Shown: positions 42,613 to 54,561 of the stretch, in pieces
How positions within the stretch are numbered: the stretch's first letter is position 1
Layout of the letters: the number at the start of each line of letters is the position of its first letter
Assembly (NCBI GenBank): GCA_946902875.1
Contig: OX336354.1
Coordinates: forward strand, 10,017,247 to 10,081,246
DNA length: 64,000 bases
Direction: 5' to 3'
Origin: Nematopogon swammerdamellus
Lineage: Eukaryota > Arthropoda > Insecta > Lepidoptera > Adelidae
Translations under genes and position numbers: made by a program
Notes under the pieces: generated by a model
What the model saw: the letters and a program-made list of their open reading frames with translations, nothing else
Told to the model about the DNA's origin: nothing
Database searches by the model: none

Positions 42613-43500
42613 AGGTGTGTTGCGGTGATAGAACGGGTGGCAGGGCTGCAAATAAAGCATTTTCCTCAGAACAGCGTCCGTGATAGTACCTGTAACACAG
42701 ACCTACAGATCATACAAATCGTCTGTGGTGATAACCCTTTCATCTTTTTGAGTTCTTTGTGATAAGAAATATTAGTTGATTAACTGACTTGATTGTTACT
42801 TGACTTGTTCGGTGGCTGTTTTACCTTCTAGTGATTTGATAAAGTCGGAGGCTTTAGCGGCCCATCGCTTTATGTTCTATGCCATAGTATATGCCAGAAC
42901 GGTTTCCAGAAAAGCGATAGCATTTATCGAAGCGACGAGCATGAAATATTCATATCTGGCTATTCCGACGATTTTTATTCCCAAAATATCATTAGTGTAC
43001 ATCGAATTTTGTACACCAGACCTCTCTGAAATATCCGAGCCATACTTTAACCTATCCGCTATTTAAAAAAATACTACAAATATATATAAGTAATGAACGG
43101 TAATGAAAATACACCGATGGAAGTGTATAGCGTAATAACAAATTTGCAAAGAAAAGAAGCCGAGTTTGCACCAAATTATTTTGAAGATGGAGGAAGGCGT
43201 AATTTGACTAAAATACGACCATCTTAAACATGTTAATGAGGTGCTCGGGCTCACAAACGTGGGGAAATTAACCGTCGAAGTCACGTATGTTTTCAAGGAA
43301 GACCGGCAGAAAATGCCTTAGTCATATTGTAATTAAAAATAAATTAATCTAGAGTAGTTTTATTACCATTTTTTTTATTTTGCTTTTGTAGCAATGTTTC
43401 AATATTTTGTTAAATTCAATCGGTTCAGTAGTTTTTGAGTTAGTTCGTTACAGACAGACGTACATTTTTATATTGTATAGATAACGCCTCGATATCGTTA
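42613..43500. other. Unassigned stretch
   Basis: No gene is recognised. 43420-43500 ('caatcggttcagtagttttt', 'cgttacagacagacgtacat') has the look of a common lepidopteran transposon end. Confidence 0.35.
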
Positions 43501-43680
43501 ACGCGAACGAAGCCACAGCTAGTGAATAATCAAGCAAGACAAATAAAATACAGTTTTATTCAAATAATCTAAAAATTTAAACAAATCTGCAATATTTTCC
43601 ACCTATATTACAGTGACAGAAAAAAATAAAAGTGTTGTGCTTAACATCGTTAAATAGGTATCGAGTAACCAAAACAAAGA
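43500..43680 (+). repeat. Dispersed segment paralogous to 47475-47690
   Basis: Both copies have 'acgcga.cgaagcc', 'aaaataaaagtgttgtgct' and 'aataggtatcgag' in the same order and spacing, with about 75-80 percent identity by eye. Family not named. Confidence 0.6.
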
Positions 43681-43720
43681 TTTCAATAGTGGAGAAGAGA
43701 AGTAGAACCTAGAGACTATG

Positions 43721-43978
43721 TTGTTGTTGTTGTTGTTTTGGTTTGGGGTTGGCTCTAGGCCTGCAAACTAATCCCGCTTGGTTGGGGACCTTCGTGCAAA
43801 ACCTCGCAGCCTCCAGCTACCCCAGCCAGCCTATGTCTTCCATGGAAGCCACAAGTCGACCGGGGTGTCTGCAGGCCGCTTATCCCTTAGTCGCCTTTTA
43901 CGACATGCACGGGTAGAGATGCAGTGGGACTATTCTTATTAAGTACCGACCCCACACAGTACCCTAGAGACTATACAT
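43721..43978 (-). mobile_element. Retroposon-P head with a different 3' body and (CAA)n
   Basis: The minus strand starts 'ggtactgtgtggggtcggta', continues 'gtcgtaaaaggcgactaagg', then changes to 'gcggcctgcagacaccccgg' and 'ggctggctggggtagctgga', and ends in CAA repeats. This is the third kind of 3' sequence found joined to this head. Confidence 0.65.
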
Positions 43979-44429
43979 TTCTAACAAATTAAAAATGTTA
44001 TGTTCTCTGGCAATACATAGATTGTAAATTTGTACTTTAACGCCTGATTCAACTATGCCTCAGTATTATCTCAATATAAATTAAATCTGTTCGGTTATGA
44101 GTTTTAACTGCTTCCAGTTCGAATCACCTGTTTCTTCGGACAAGAGCCAGCTAATCCAATTAGACAAGACCATTTGCGTAAGTCCACATGCGTAACGAGG
44201 TGTGGTTCCGGCTGGATTCCTCCGACGATCAGAACAAATTAATTGGCAAGCAATTACAAGCGGAGTTCCTTAGCTATTCAACTGTTGGTCTTGTTCGACG
44301 GAGAGTTGCATGAGGACTTGTGGTGGTCGCCGTTATTTCGTTACAACCATGGCTTGGGAAGAGCCGAATACTCGAATTAGTGGTGCAAGGGATAGTTGAA
44401 TTTTTCATATACCAGATAACAGGGAGGGC

Positions 44430-44595
44430 CACTATAATTCCCCTGCTCATATATTTCCCCCCCAAGTACAAGGACCCGAGACTCCTTCAAGAGGGGCGTG
44501 AATGAGCACATGTCAGGCCGGCATGGCATTCGCAAACCCCGCATACGACCGAATGTTCATGGACGTCGTTGCGCAGGCCATATGTCGCGCTTTCT
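44430..44595 (+). mobile_element. LINE-W 3' end fragment
   Basis: 'ctgctcatatatttcccccc', 'caggccggcatggcattcgc' and 'cgaccgaatgttcatggacg' follow family order. Upstream DNA from 44340 may belong to it. Confidence 0.6.
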
Positions 44596-44621
44596 TAAAT
44601 AGTAATAGTAACCGGAAATTC

Positions 44622-45030
44622 GTTTTTTTTTATGTAATCCGGTATGGGTGGCTGAGTTGGAGGGGCCAAAGCGCATGCTCCGACCAGCCAATATCACCTC
44701 CGAGAAGGTAGGTGCCATACCGGAGACTTCCCTGGATTGCTGGCTATACTGGACTAGAGGAGAACACAACCGAGGTTGCTATGCGGCCATCTTACATCCT
44801 GTACGGTGGTACCAACCCAGTCGACTACAACAAATTGAGCCTACCACCTAGTAAGGGGCAAGGGAAGGGACCTACAGTTTTACACCGGTTGCGAACGGTG
44901 AAGCAGCGGGTGTAGGTATGCACGTAAATTTTTTCGTCAGAAAAAACTCATTGGTACACGCCGACGCGATTCGAACCTCGGACCTCTCGGATGAGAAGCC
45001 GATGCCCAAACCACTCGGCCACCCGCCGCT
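44622..45030 (-). mobile_element. SINE-B, full-length reference copy
   Basis: The minus-strand head starts 'gcggcgggtggccgagtggt' and contains 'ggcttctcatccgagaggtc' and the B box 'gaggttcgaatcgcg', ending 'taccaatgag'. This is a Ser/Leu-tRNA-like order with a long variable arm. The body has 'gctgcttcaccgttcgcaac', 'gttggtaccaccgtacagga' and 'tagtccagtatagccagcaa', and the tail 'gaggtgatattggctggtcg' then 'cacccataccggattacat' with an A-run (poly-T at 44622-44631). Confidence 0.85.
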
Positions 45031-45412
45031 TAAAATATTATGTCTATTATGCCGTTATATTATGTCTGAATACCCGACTATTTAAAATAAGGATAATAAG
45101 GTAATACAAACACCTGAGTATTTAATGTAATTTCCTTAACCATATAGGCCCCTTCCCTTGCAGAAGTGCTAAATTATTTTCAAAGATAACATAACATGCA
45201 ATCCAAACATCGTAATCGACTCACGTACATAATACAATATTGAATGCAAAATGTTTTATTCTAAACTATTCAAATCGAATTTGAATCGACTGCGTCATAG
45301 CCCAAGAGACTACGCAATATTTGATAGACTAATATTAATAATTTCCCAATGAATTATTTATTTTGAAATACAATAAGAATTATTAACGCTAACTTACAAG
45401 AAACTAAATAAC

Positions 45413-45661
45413 AAAAAAAACTATTTAAAAAAATATAAAAACCGCCTTAAAAAATGTATGAAATAAAAAAAAATCTAACCCTAGAGTTGAAGGCGGTGCT
45501 AAAGAAGGCTACACAAATCACAAAGGATATCATCGACTCTTGTTTTCTTTCATGCATCATTTTTGCTTGCTTTAGCACCCCCTTCAACTCTAGGGTTAGA
45601 TTTTTTTTATTTCATACATTTTTGAAGGTGGTTTTTATATTTTTTTACATAGTTTTTTTTT
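45413..45661. mobile_element. Palindromic MITE, about 90-bp arms
   Basis: The left arm 45413-45504 ('aaatctaaccctagagttga', 'aggcggtgctaaag') and the right arm 45570-45661 ('ctttagcacccccttcaact', 'ctagggttagatttttttta') flank about 65 bp. The A/T-rich outer ends blur the exact boundaries. Confidence 0.8.
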
Positions 45662-45719
45662 CACAGTTTTTTTTTTAGTAATTTTTTGCTATTAATGTAC
45701 TCGGCGAAATTCCGCCTCG

Positions 45720-46625
45720 ATTTGCAATCCGATCTTGACCAAATTGAAATGGGACCACACGGTAAGCACCAGCTTTCAAATAAAATAAATGGTAGGGTGA
45801 TACCCCACTGACTTTCTCGCTTGTTGGGCGAACTCAAGGTTTTTATGTTCGAAATTCAAAATATACTGACAGGACAGTTCCGTTGAATTAGTTAGGCGCT
45901 CGCAACAAACATTTTGTATGCAACATTTAATAGAAAGAAACCTTCGTTTGTATGACAGCCAGCCAGTTTGAGAGTTCTTGGAAAAACTGATAATGGTATC
46001 ATTTTAGGCTAGTAATAGGGTTTCTATGTGGAAAATATAATAAAAATCGTTAGAGCAATTTTTGAGAAAATCGACCTTATCGAAATCATTTGTATGACAG
46101 CTACCCTTATTTTTTCGAATAAAAAAAACTAAAAAAAGGTGCCCCTAGATAATCGTTTCAAACTACTAAATATGAATTTTAATAGAAATCTGTTGAGCGG
46201 TTGAGGCGCAACGTCGCTGGACACATTGCCATAGACAAATTTTGTATGACAGCTACCCTTATTTTTTCGAATTTTGAAAAACTAAAAAAGGTACCCCTAG
46301 ATTATCGTTTCAAACTACAAAATACGAATTTTGAACGAAATCGGTTGAGCGGTTTAGGCGCAAGGTCGCTGGACGGACACACACACACACACATACATGT
46401 TTGTCAAAACCACTTTTTTGGGATCGTTGAATGATATATAGCCCAAATCAGTCGAAATCTTAACTTCGAAATTTTGGACGATCACAATACTTCCTTTCTC
46501 CTTACAGTCGCTCGAAAGTAAAAAGAATCATCAAAATCGGTTCACCCAGTTGAAAGTTCTGAGGTAACAAACAATAAAAAAAATACAGTCGAATTGAGAA
46601 CCTCCTCCTTTTTTGAAGTCGGTTA
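45720..46625. mobile_element. Unclassified transposon-like region with internal duplication
   Basis: It ends 'gaacctcctccttttttgaa' then 'gtcggttaataa', a familiar lepidopteran repeat end. Inside, 46096-46214 and 46248-46372 are direct copies ('gacagctacccttatttttt' ... 'aggtcgctgga'). An (AC)n run lies at 46378-46394. No ORF is recognised. Confidence 0.45.
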
Positions 46626-46637
46626 ATAACATGTAGG

Positions 46638-46685
46638 GAAGTAGATAGATAGATAGATAGAAAATTCTTCATTGCTCCAGTAAAC
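46638..46685 (-). mobile_element. LINE 3' tail with (ATCT)n, minus strand
   Basis: Minus-strand 'gagcaatgaagaattttcta' leads into ATCT units, like 9363-9401. Confidence 0.5.
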
Positions 46686-46850
46686 ATTAAACAGTAACAA
46701 ATACATTGGAAAATTTACATGAGGTGCAAAGGTGGCTACATTAAAATTCAAATAAATTAATCTAAATTTTTTATTTCTTATTGACACATCATTTAACTTT
46801 ACGTTAATATATGAAGACTTTTATTTTCTAATTATCGAATTTGTACGCGA

Positions 46851-47018
46851 GCCCACTCAGTGCGGTGGTACCAACTCGGGCGGGATAAACCCTACCACCT
46901 ACTAGGTGGCACCTAGTAAGGTAAGAAGGGAAGTGACCTACAGTTTTACGTGGAATCTGAGCCACGGTCAGCCTCCAATGGTCGGGCGATTACCCATTCA
47001 AGTACTGACCGCGCCCAA
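46851..47018 (-). mobile_element. SINE-A 5' half
   Basis: The minus strand has 'ttgggcgcggtcagtacttg', 'gggtaatcgcccgaccattg', 'ggtaggtcacttcccttctt' and 'ggtaccaccgcactgagtgg'. A short partial duplication ('accacctactaggtggcacc') is present. Confidence 0.75.
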
Positions 47019-48035
47019 AATGATATATCTTCACTATGTCCTCCCAATATTTACACATCTCCCGTAGTATCCGACCGAACGGACGTTCTAGCTAGAGAAT
47101 GAAGGGTCATCAATCACTTGGAAAATGTCAGGATGTTTTTAAAAACCTTTTATACATTTTAAGATTGTGTGATTAGATTACGGGGATAGACATTTCCTTT
47201 TGCAGTTCTTTCTTCGCTTGCGAACTCCGTATTTTATTATAATTTCCTTCCTGGGGTCATCTTTTATCATCATTATCTGTTCTTGGTATTCGAAAATAAC
47301 CTCTACAACGTTGCCACGCAGCTCACCACTTGGAAGTAATATCGTGACATATAACTATTTCGAGATATGTCAGAATGCAAATCTGCATGTAAATCGATCG
47401 TCGGATCGTCTTTGAGTTAATCCATTACAGAGATACAGGCAGATGTTGCCTTTTATAAGAGTATAAATAATCCCAGAATATTCTTAACGCGAGCGAAGCC
47501 GTGGTGTAGGTACTAGGTACCAGGTACAGGTTCAGGTGAATAATGAAGATAACTAAAACAGTTTTCGTAAAATCTACAATTTGAAAAATCTGCAAGATGT
47601 AGGTACGTACTAACTATATTGCAGTGACCGAAAAAATAAAAGTGTTGTGCTAAACATCGACTAATAGGTATCGAGGAATCGAAGCTCGTACTAATGAGGT
47701 GTCGACTTCGGACGGTATTGGTTGTGGTGAATGAAAAACCACGCGCCGGCGAACCTACAAAGCAACGCGTTTACTGATCGCTAGGGGGGCATGTTTTCGA
47801 TTGTTATTTATTTTAGTCGATAGAGCAAATTAAAAAAAAATTAATTTTGTCATTCAAAAATACCTAGCACATGTCGTTTCGACTAACCGACAAACATGTC
47901 GTAGCATGTAATTAAACCTCTAACCTGTTTTGCACGACCGTAGAGGACGCCATCTCTTGTTTGACCTGCACAGTGCCACAATCGTATGCAAACGATGCCA
48001 TTATTGGAAATTATTAATCGTTATTGCAAATATTT
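47019..48035. other. Mostly unassigned; contains the paralog of 43500-43680
   Basis: The segment 47475-47690 is the second copy of that repeat. The rest shows no gene or RNA feature. Confidence 0.4.
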
Positions 48036-48400
48036 GTCAGCCTGGTTAGCTCAGTGATTCGATTGATCGACCGCCGATCGTGATATCAAGCACACCTGGG
48101 CGCGGTGAGAACTCGATTCTGACCATAGTTCGGATTCCACGTAAAACTGTAGGTCCGTTCCCTTCATACCTTAACCACCTAGGTAGGGTTTAACCCGCCC
48201 GGTTTATACCACCTCACTGAATGAAAGTTCGATCGAAGCGGGTATGTGAAGAGATAGTGTTTTCCGTTCAATTTAGTGTAGTCGGCAAGATCAAAGGGAA
48301 GCACTGACATGACACCTAAAGAACGAAGGCTTTATGGGCTGCCATCACGGGTGTTGTAGTTGATGTAGCCAACTGTGTCAGTTTTCATAAACAAAAAAGT
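48036..48400 (+). mobile_element. SINE-A, full length
   Basis: It runs from 'gtcagcctggttagctcagt' to 'aactgtgtcagttttcataa'. The 5S-like region is shortened ('cacacctgggcgcggtgaga'). Confidence 0.8.
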
Positions 48401-49150
48401 TTAATCCTATGTAAAGTTATTGCTGCAAATACAAATAATTCTACAATTAAACTTTGATTTGTATGATTCAATAGGTATTAATATTTTTTGGAGGAAAAGG
48501 GGAGGTAAGAGAGCGAGGGAGGCGAGGGATATACGGGGTTACGTTTATCATAATGTAACTTGTATTTTTAACTAACTTTACAGTGTCTCGTTCTTTAACT
48601 TGTCAATCGAATTTAAGATCTACTATTTTATATGGACATATTTTCTTCTGCTTTTTATTTTATTGTATTTTGTTACCTTTGAAGTGTATGATAAAAGTTT
48701 CCATTCTATTCAAAGCTTAATTTATGAAAAAAAAATCTATCGATATAAAAATTCATCGACACTCGACCCATGCCTACCGCGGGTAACATCAGCCCATTGA
48801 TAAGTGGCGGACGCGCCCGGTGCCGGTCGTAATTGGCCTCTATTTGTGTTTTGCCGCAAAACAAACCGACATCGGTGGTTGCGTGCACATTTTTATCGGT
48901 AAATTATCGGCTTTTACGGCAATTAAAAACTGAAAAAAGCTCGCGTGCTCTATGCAAGCACTTGACTCTAGGGGAAATTATATGTTTTACGTTATTTTAT
49001 AAATATGATGTGAATAGCGGAGAGAGTAGGTAGAGAAGATTTTTACGAGTCTAAAAGTAAAGAAAAATATAGATTTTCAGTAAGGGATGAGTAATAGACT
49101 ATTACTGAAACTCTGCAGTCTCATTAATATATTTTAATAAATTTACATTC
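48401..49150. other. Unassigned stretch
   Basis: A purine-rich run (48490-48535) is noted. No gene recognised. Confidence 0.35.
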
Positions 49151-49151
49151 A

Positions 49152-49408
49152 TACCACACGCTGTATTCCTACAATCGGAGTAGGGAGAGTAATCGCTGTT
49201 GTGCTGTACGTACTCTTGTAAATTACAGCACAACACCGACCACCACGATTAGCAATGTATTAGGACAAGATAACTATAAAGCAGCAAGTAAGGCACGAAG
49301 ACCCACCTACTGCATGACTCGGTGGAAGGACCGTGCCAAGGTGAGAGACAGCTAGCTCACCTTTTACGGTATGCACGGGGAGAGATGCAGTGGGGCTATT
49401 CTTTTAGT
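49152..49408 (-). mobile_element. Retroposon-P copy
   Basis: On the minus strand it retains 'cccactgcatctctccccgt', 'cttccaccgagtcatgcagt' and 'ccgattgtaggaatacagcg'. The middle 'ggataaggacaag' segment is deleted. Confidence 0.75.
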
Positions 49409-50795
49409 TTTACGGCTTTTTGTTCCAAGTTGATGACTTCGAAATCGAAAGTTATAGGACACAATTCTCTGTTTTAGACCGCGACCTAATCTTTTAATTA
49501 AAACCTTGGTGTAGGTACACCTAAAGTCATGCAAATGACAATTTGAAAAATTCCTAAGCTGACATGTAATATTGTTAAATATTGGTTAATACCTCGACAT
49601 GGCTAGCCCGATCACACTGCTCACTTGACCGATAAAAACATTTATTTTGCATCAGCGTTATAACAGTACCGTACAAATTATGCAGTCCAGCACGATTGTT
49701 GCGCCCCTAGCGACCGATAGCGACAACTCGTGCGCCAAGTAGCGTTCACTACACAGAAATGATCCCATCGCTCACGGCAAAGGCGAATATTTCTAATATT
49801 TGCCTAAATTATGTATTATTTTGAGTTCATATCTATTCGGCGAGCTGGAGTCATCTTACACGAGAAGATATTTTAGAGGATTGTGTGAAAATAAAATAAA
49901 ATTTCGCTATTGAAGCGAAACTTTTTAACGCATATTTGGAAAGGGGACTCAGAAAAAGTGAAACGTCACGAAAGTGCGAACGGAATTTTCAAAGCTCACC
50001 ATTGGCTGGACTTTACGTAGCGCTGAACAGTGCCATCTATGAGAGTCTTTTGAAGTTTAACCATTATATAAGTTGAAAGGAGTATAGATGGCGCTATCTC
50101 GATCGAAATTTAATTAATTAATCCTATTACTTTAAGTGAGCTAAACTTGCATATATATACCTATATATATATATATAATTGGTTTCTCGGAAACGGCTCT
50201 AACGATTTGGATGAAATTTTGTATATAGATAATGTTTTTTTTTCAGTTTATTTAGATAGGTGTAGACGCCGAGCGAAGCTCGGTCGCCCAGGTACTTGAT
50301 TTTAAATGCACAACGTAAGAAGCTTTGCTTCTGTCGGGTGTTCCACCTTTTTCTAACTGTTAAGTGCGGGTAGAACACGAAACTAGAGAATTGCTATGAA
50401 ATATGATTATCAAGCAAGAAGGGTGAAATAAAACCTAATTTGTTTATTAGTTCATTTCAAACAACGGGATTAAAATCGTAATCACATATAGATATTCCTG
50501 TTCGCTCCTTTTCTCGTACACGTATCTACGCTGATATGTATTATAAAGTAGTAAAGTCTGTAAGTTTGGATGTAATCTGTGAAAATACTCATCCGATCTC
50601 AAAAATTCTTTTAACAATATTTAGAATGGGCCTTCAGGATGGACATAGGCTATGCGAGCGAAGCCGCAACCAAAAACTAGTATGTTCATAAAGAAACACG
50701 AGTCTATTAGTATGACAGAGATAGACTTATATTTGTAATCTCGTCTTCCGACCGCGTCTTTCGACACCGTTTATGAAGACTTTTCACGGGATCTA
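49409..50795. other. Unassigned stretch
   Basis: Contains (TA)n near 50155-50177 and a 'gcgagcgaagccgcaacc' transposon-end motif near 50655. No gene recognised. Confidence 0.35.
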
Positions 50796-50799
50796 TGGC

Positions 50800-52116
50800 T
50801 GACATTCATAGTCGTTCCAAAGTTCGAAGCTTAGCACTGTCTAAGCTAAGCACGAGTCCGACCCTTCGAGTCCCAAGTGGAGCGCGCGCTCCAGTTTTCG
50901 TCGCCTACCCTTGGCTCCCAAGTGGAGCGCGCGCTCCACTTATTGCGCGCCTTTTGCGCGCCGCTAGTTTTAATTCAGTATCTAATTCTACCAATTTTCT
51001 AACAAAACACTTAATACTGGTATCATTTCTTGGTTAAACTTACTAATAACTATTCTCAGACACGACTGGGCACACAATAACCTTCACACAGAAAATAAAT
51101 AATGAAGTTGACAGAAAATAAAATGTCACTTTTGGCAGCTGACATTTCCACTGACCCTGGAATAGACAAAGATTGTACCCGTAAACGCAGTTCGGTATTC
51201 GATAGTTCGTTTCAATGCGCATAATTCGGTATGCGATATGTAAGACGAAATTGTACAGTTTTGGTCAGAAAAATTAAAAAAAAAAATGTCGAGTGTGTTT
51301 TGTTTTGCCTGGAGTTCAAAAAATCGGTCTGTGCTTCTAAATAAGTGAATCCTGAAGAGTTTGGTATCACTGAACGCGTAATTTCAGTACAAACAAGACT
51401 GAATAACTAGTATTGATGGATCGATCGATTGAGGCGGGATATTCGAATTTGTGTGGGAGCGCGCGCGCCAAAATTTTGCGTTTTTGAGCGCCGCTAAAAG
51501 GGCCTGAGAGCCAAGGGGAGTAGTACTATTTTGAGTCAAAGGGACAGTTCACTAACATTTTGTACAGGACTCTCATAGTCGAGAGTCGAGACTAACGCTT
51601 AGAATGAACTATGCTAAGCCAAGCAATAGTCCAAGTTAAACGTCACTTTTTTTTCTTTTTCTGGTGGGATTCGCACCATTGCTCATACTGAAATTTAGGG
51701 TGTTTTTCGTAGAGATCCCCCATTTCATCAAAGTTGACTGGCACACTCACGCACGCTGTCAGTCATACCGCCGTCACTGGACACTGGCATTAAAACAAAT
51801 TTCCTATTCGTTTGGTTGCCACTATTTAAAAAAAAAGAAATAACCTGTCGTGAGGTGACAGGACAGCCAGTGTGTCAATGCTCTGTGTATTCTATTCTGC
51901 GCTACTCACTCATTTGTACTAAAATGAAAGAGACAGAAAACTCGTAAGTTCGCTTTCGAGGCTAAATCCGTCGTAAGGCTAGACTTGGACTTGGCTTAGT
52001 TTTGAAACTCAAAGACGATTGCTTAGCGCGCGCACTGCTTGTCTAATGAGAGTGGTAAACGCCAAAGTTTGAACTCAGAGACGAACTAAGCACGCTCATT
52101 GCGACTATGAATGTCA
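50800..52116. mobile_element. Possible 1.3-kb DNA element with 15-bp inverted ends
   Basis: TGACATTCATAGTCG at 50800-50814 is mirrored exactly at 52102-52116. A partial third copy ('ctctcatagtcg') lies near 51571, with similar downstream text ('cgcttag...ctatgctaagc'). Internal duplicates of 'cccaagtggagcgcgcgctc' lie at 50872 and 50917, and a GC-rich inverted partner at 51455-51520. No transposase and no clear target duplication, so the call is tentative. Confidence 0.4.
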
Positions 52117-52526
52117 CTCTATGAGTGGAGGCCGCTTCTATACTAAATTTTAATGCTTTTACTTAAAGCGTGTTTTATGTAAGATCCGAATACACATCCG
52201 GAGAGTTACCTGTCCGGGTGACTTATTTCCTTATGGTTTATTTTCTCCGGCCAAACGAATAAACTTATCCATGCAGTCCGACCCTGCTGGAAAGAAATGC
52301 TCGCACAAAAGTCGAATTGGAAGCGTTTACGATCATGTCTGGTCGTTTGCGAAATAAAACTAGCTAGTGAATGACATTACGTTTATGATTCGTTTCTGCA
52401 TCGCAGCTATCAACAGCACAATCGATATCCATGATACAGCACTAGTGCTAGAGATGTTACATGTTTTGAAAATTATTATAAATTTTGCTACGAGTATTTT
52501 TGATACATCTTCAATCTAATCTCTTT

Positions 52527-52650
52527 TTTTTTTATTTAAAGCGCGATATGTGGCTTCGAGCTACCTATAAGGTCATAGCCCATGTAAATTCGGTAGTATG
52601 CGGGAGTTGCGAATGTCAGGCCGGCCTGACAGGTGCCTATTGACGCCCTC
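52527..52650 (-). mobile_element. LINE-W 3' end, minus copy
   Basis: Minus-strand 'gggcgtcaataggcacctgt', 'caggccggcctgacattcgc' and 'catgggctatgacc' with an A-run. It stands head to head with the plus copy at 52688. Confidence 0.65.
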
Positions 52651-52687
52651 ATAATCATCTGGTGGTATGGCAAATTATATTACTAAC

Positions 52688-52888
52688 TAAATGTGGAACG
52701 CATTCCCTGTTCCATCTATTTCCTCCCAAGTACAGCCTGGGGTTTTTCAAAAGGGGCGTGAAAAGGATCCTGTCATGCCGGCATGGCATTCGCAATCCTC
52801 GTGCATCCATCACATCATGTCCACGGGCATCGTTAGACAACTACTTGTATGTGAAATTATGCCACATGTCGCGCTATCCATAAAAAAC
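52688..52888 (+). mobile_element. LINE-W 3' end, plus copy
   Basis: 'atgtggaacgcattccctgt' (WNAFP), 'tatttcctcccaagtacagc', 'catgccggcatggcattcgc' and 'ccacgggcatcgttagacaa', ending 'gcgctatccataaaaaa', where Repeat-Q starts at once. Confidence 0.7.
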
Positions 52889-53292
52889 CGGCCAAGTGCG
52901 AGTCGAACTCGCGCACCGAGTGTCCCGTATCGCCATGTCACGGCTAGCGCTACTCACGCCATCTAGATGGCGTGTTATGAAATGCTTCATATTTAGTTAA
53001 TGTAATGCTTCATAATCTATTCGGTAGATGGCGCGCGCGCATACACTTTTTGGTTTCTTCTATGGGAACCCCGTGATTTTTTTACTTTTTCTTATTTTTA
53101 TTATTTCTTGTTATATCGGCCATAACACCTAACACATTTTTTGTGACAATTTCAACGGGCTACCTATTACGGTTCAAGAGATACAGCCCTCGGACAGACG
53201 GACGGACGGACAGACAGACGGACGGACGGACGGACAGACAGACAGACGGTGTAGGCTTAGTAATAGGGTCCCGTACCTGATACGGAACGCTA
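52884..53292 (-). mobile_element. Repeat-Q copy, long GACG/GACA block
   Basis: It starts 'aaaaccggccaagtgcgagt' and ends 'acctgatacggaacgc'. The internal tetranucleotide block (53195-53250) has about 14 units, longer than in the other copies. Confidence 0.8.
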
Positions 53293-54245
53293 CATACATG
53301 AAAATCAGTTAAATCGATTTCCGTTGAATAGACAGATCGCTCTGATTAAGGCACATGAAAAACATGGATATTTTTATAATATTCCAATCGGTAATTTCTT
53401 TCGTTCACACATCTCCCTGCATCCCTAAGCGAAGCAATCGTTTCCACAATTCCTTTTTATTCCCGGCTATTCATTTGCAGATATGTTCACAACAAAGCCC
53501 AACCACCCAGTAGCACGTAGCTTTTATGTCGAATCTGATTGAAACCTCCAGGCACAATCGTTTTGATATACGTGCGAAAACCATATTAAAATGCATAAAG
53601 GATTTATCGTGAGAATCGTTTCAGATTTTCGTACTAGCGCTTGTCAACCTATGCATGATGTTGTATTGCTAGAGTAATCGAATTTGAAAATATGTTTTAT
53701 ATCACCAAGAACTCAAAGTGGGGAACCTGACGTCGAGAGTGGCTAGATATTTTACAAAGGCATAATTTCTCAAGTAGTACAAAATGTCAAGAGGATTCAG
53801 TGAGAACCATCTTTCTACTATCAATGCATTATGTATGTATGTGCCTATGAATGAACCTGTAGCTATGTATGCAATGAATGTATTTATTTGTATATTAAAT
53901 AAATCAGTATATTATTTTTTATTTAATTTCGCACTATCCACAATATCAGGCATGACTGGTAGAGTATGCTTTTGCGCTTTACGTCCGCCTTTTGGCGCTT
54001 TTTATTGTGCAACAAAATATTATTTTCCTTAATTTCATTTTCTTTCATTACTATCAAACATTGCTTTCTTAAGGGGTACATAATAGCTCTGTAAGTGTTT
54101 TGGCGTACTCTAGCGAGTAGCGTATTTGGCGTGTCTAGAAGACCAATTAACTCATCTAGCAAGGAAATTATAAATGTGTATGCACTATTTTCAAAAATAT
54201 TTTTTTATTGCTTCCGAACTGTGTGGCTGTGCCCGAGGTCGAAAT
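53293..54245. other. Unassigned stretch
   Basis: No recognisable gene. AT-rich. Confidence 0.35.
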
Positions 54246-54249
54246 CTCA

Positions 54250-54561
54250 GGCGCAGCCAATTTCACCCCCGCAGAGGTGCCAGTTCGGCTTGGAGGCGGA
54301 CTAATGTCGCTGTGGAAGGGCCGTGGTTTGTAAGAGTGGGGAAAGATATTCTAAAGATATATATTATATAAGCTTTGCAGTGCGGCAAATGAACGATTTA
54401 GAGAATCGTGGAGTTCGAAGAACTCTTCTGCCGATTACAAAGGGGTGTTCCGCGAGAGTATGGCGGTTTTGGCGCAGGCGAACAGGTTGAGGAGGGATAA
54501 GGGAAGCAAGTTCGTCAGTGCAGCGGCCATAGTAGTAGTACCGATAAAACAGGCTCAATGA
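54250..54561 (+). mobile_element. Family-N copy 2
   Basis: 'gcagccaatttcacccccgc' opens the copy. The peptide frame 54379-54561 reads RFRESWSSKNSSADYKGVFR ... SAAAIVVVPIKQAQ and stops with TGA. It has one codon more than copy 1 near the C-terminus. Confidence 0.6.

Noticed and set aside
54001..54130. Hypothetical small gene near 53.9-54.2 kb
   Set aside because: Frames on both strands are short, with no motif. The AT-rich composition matches the surroundings.
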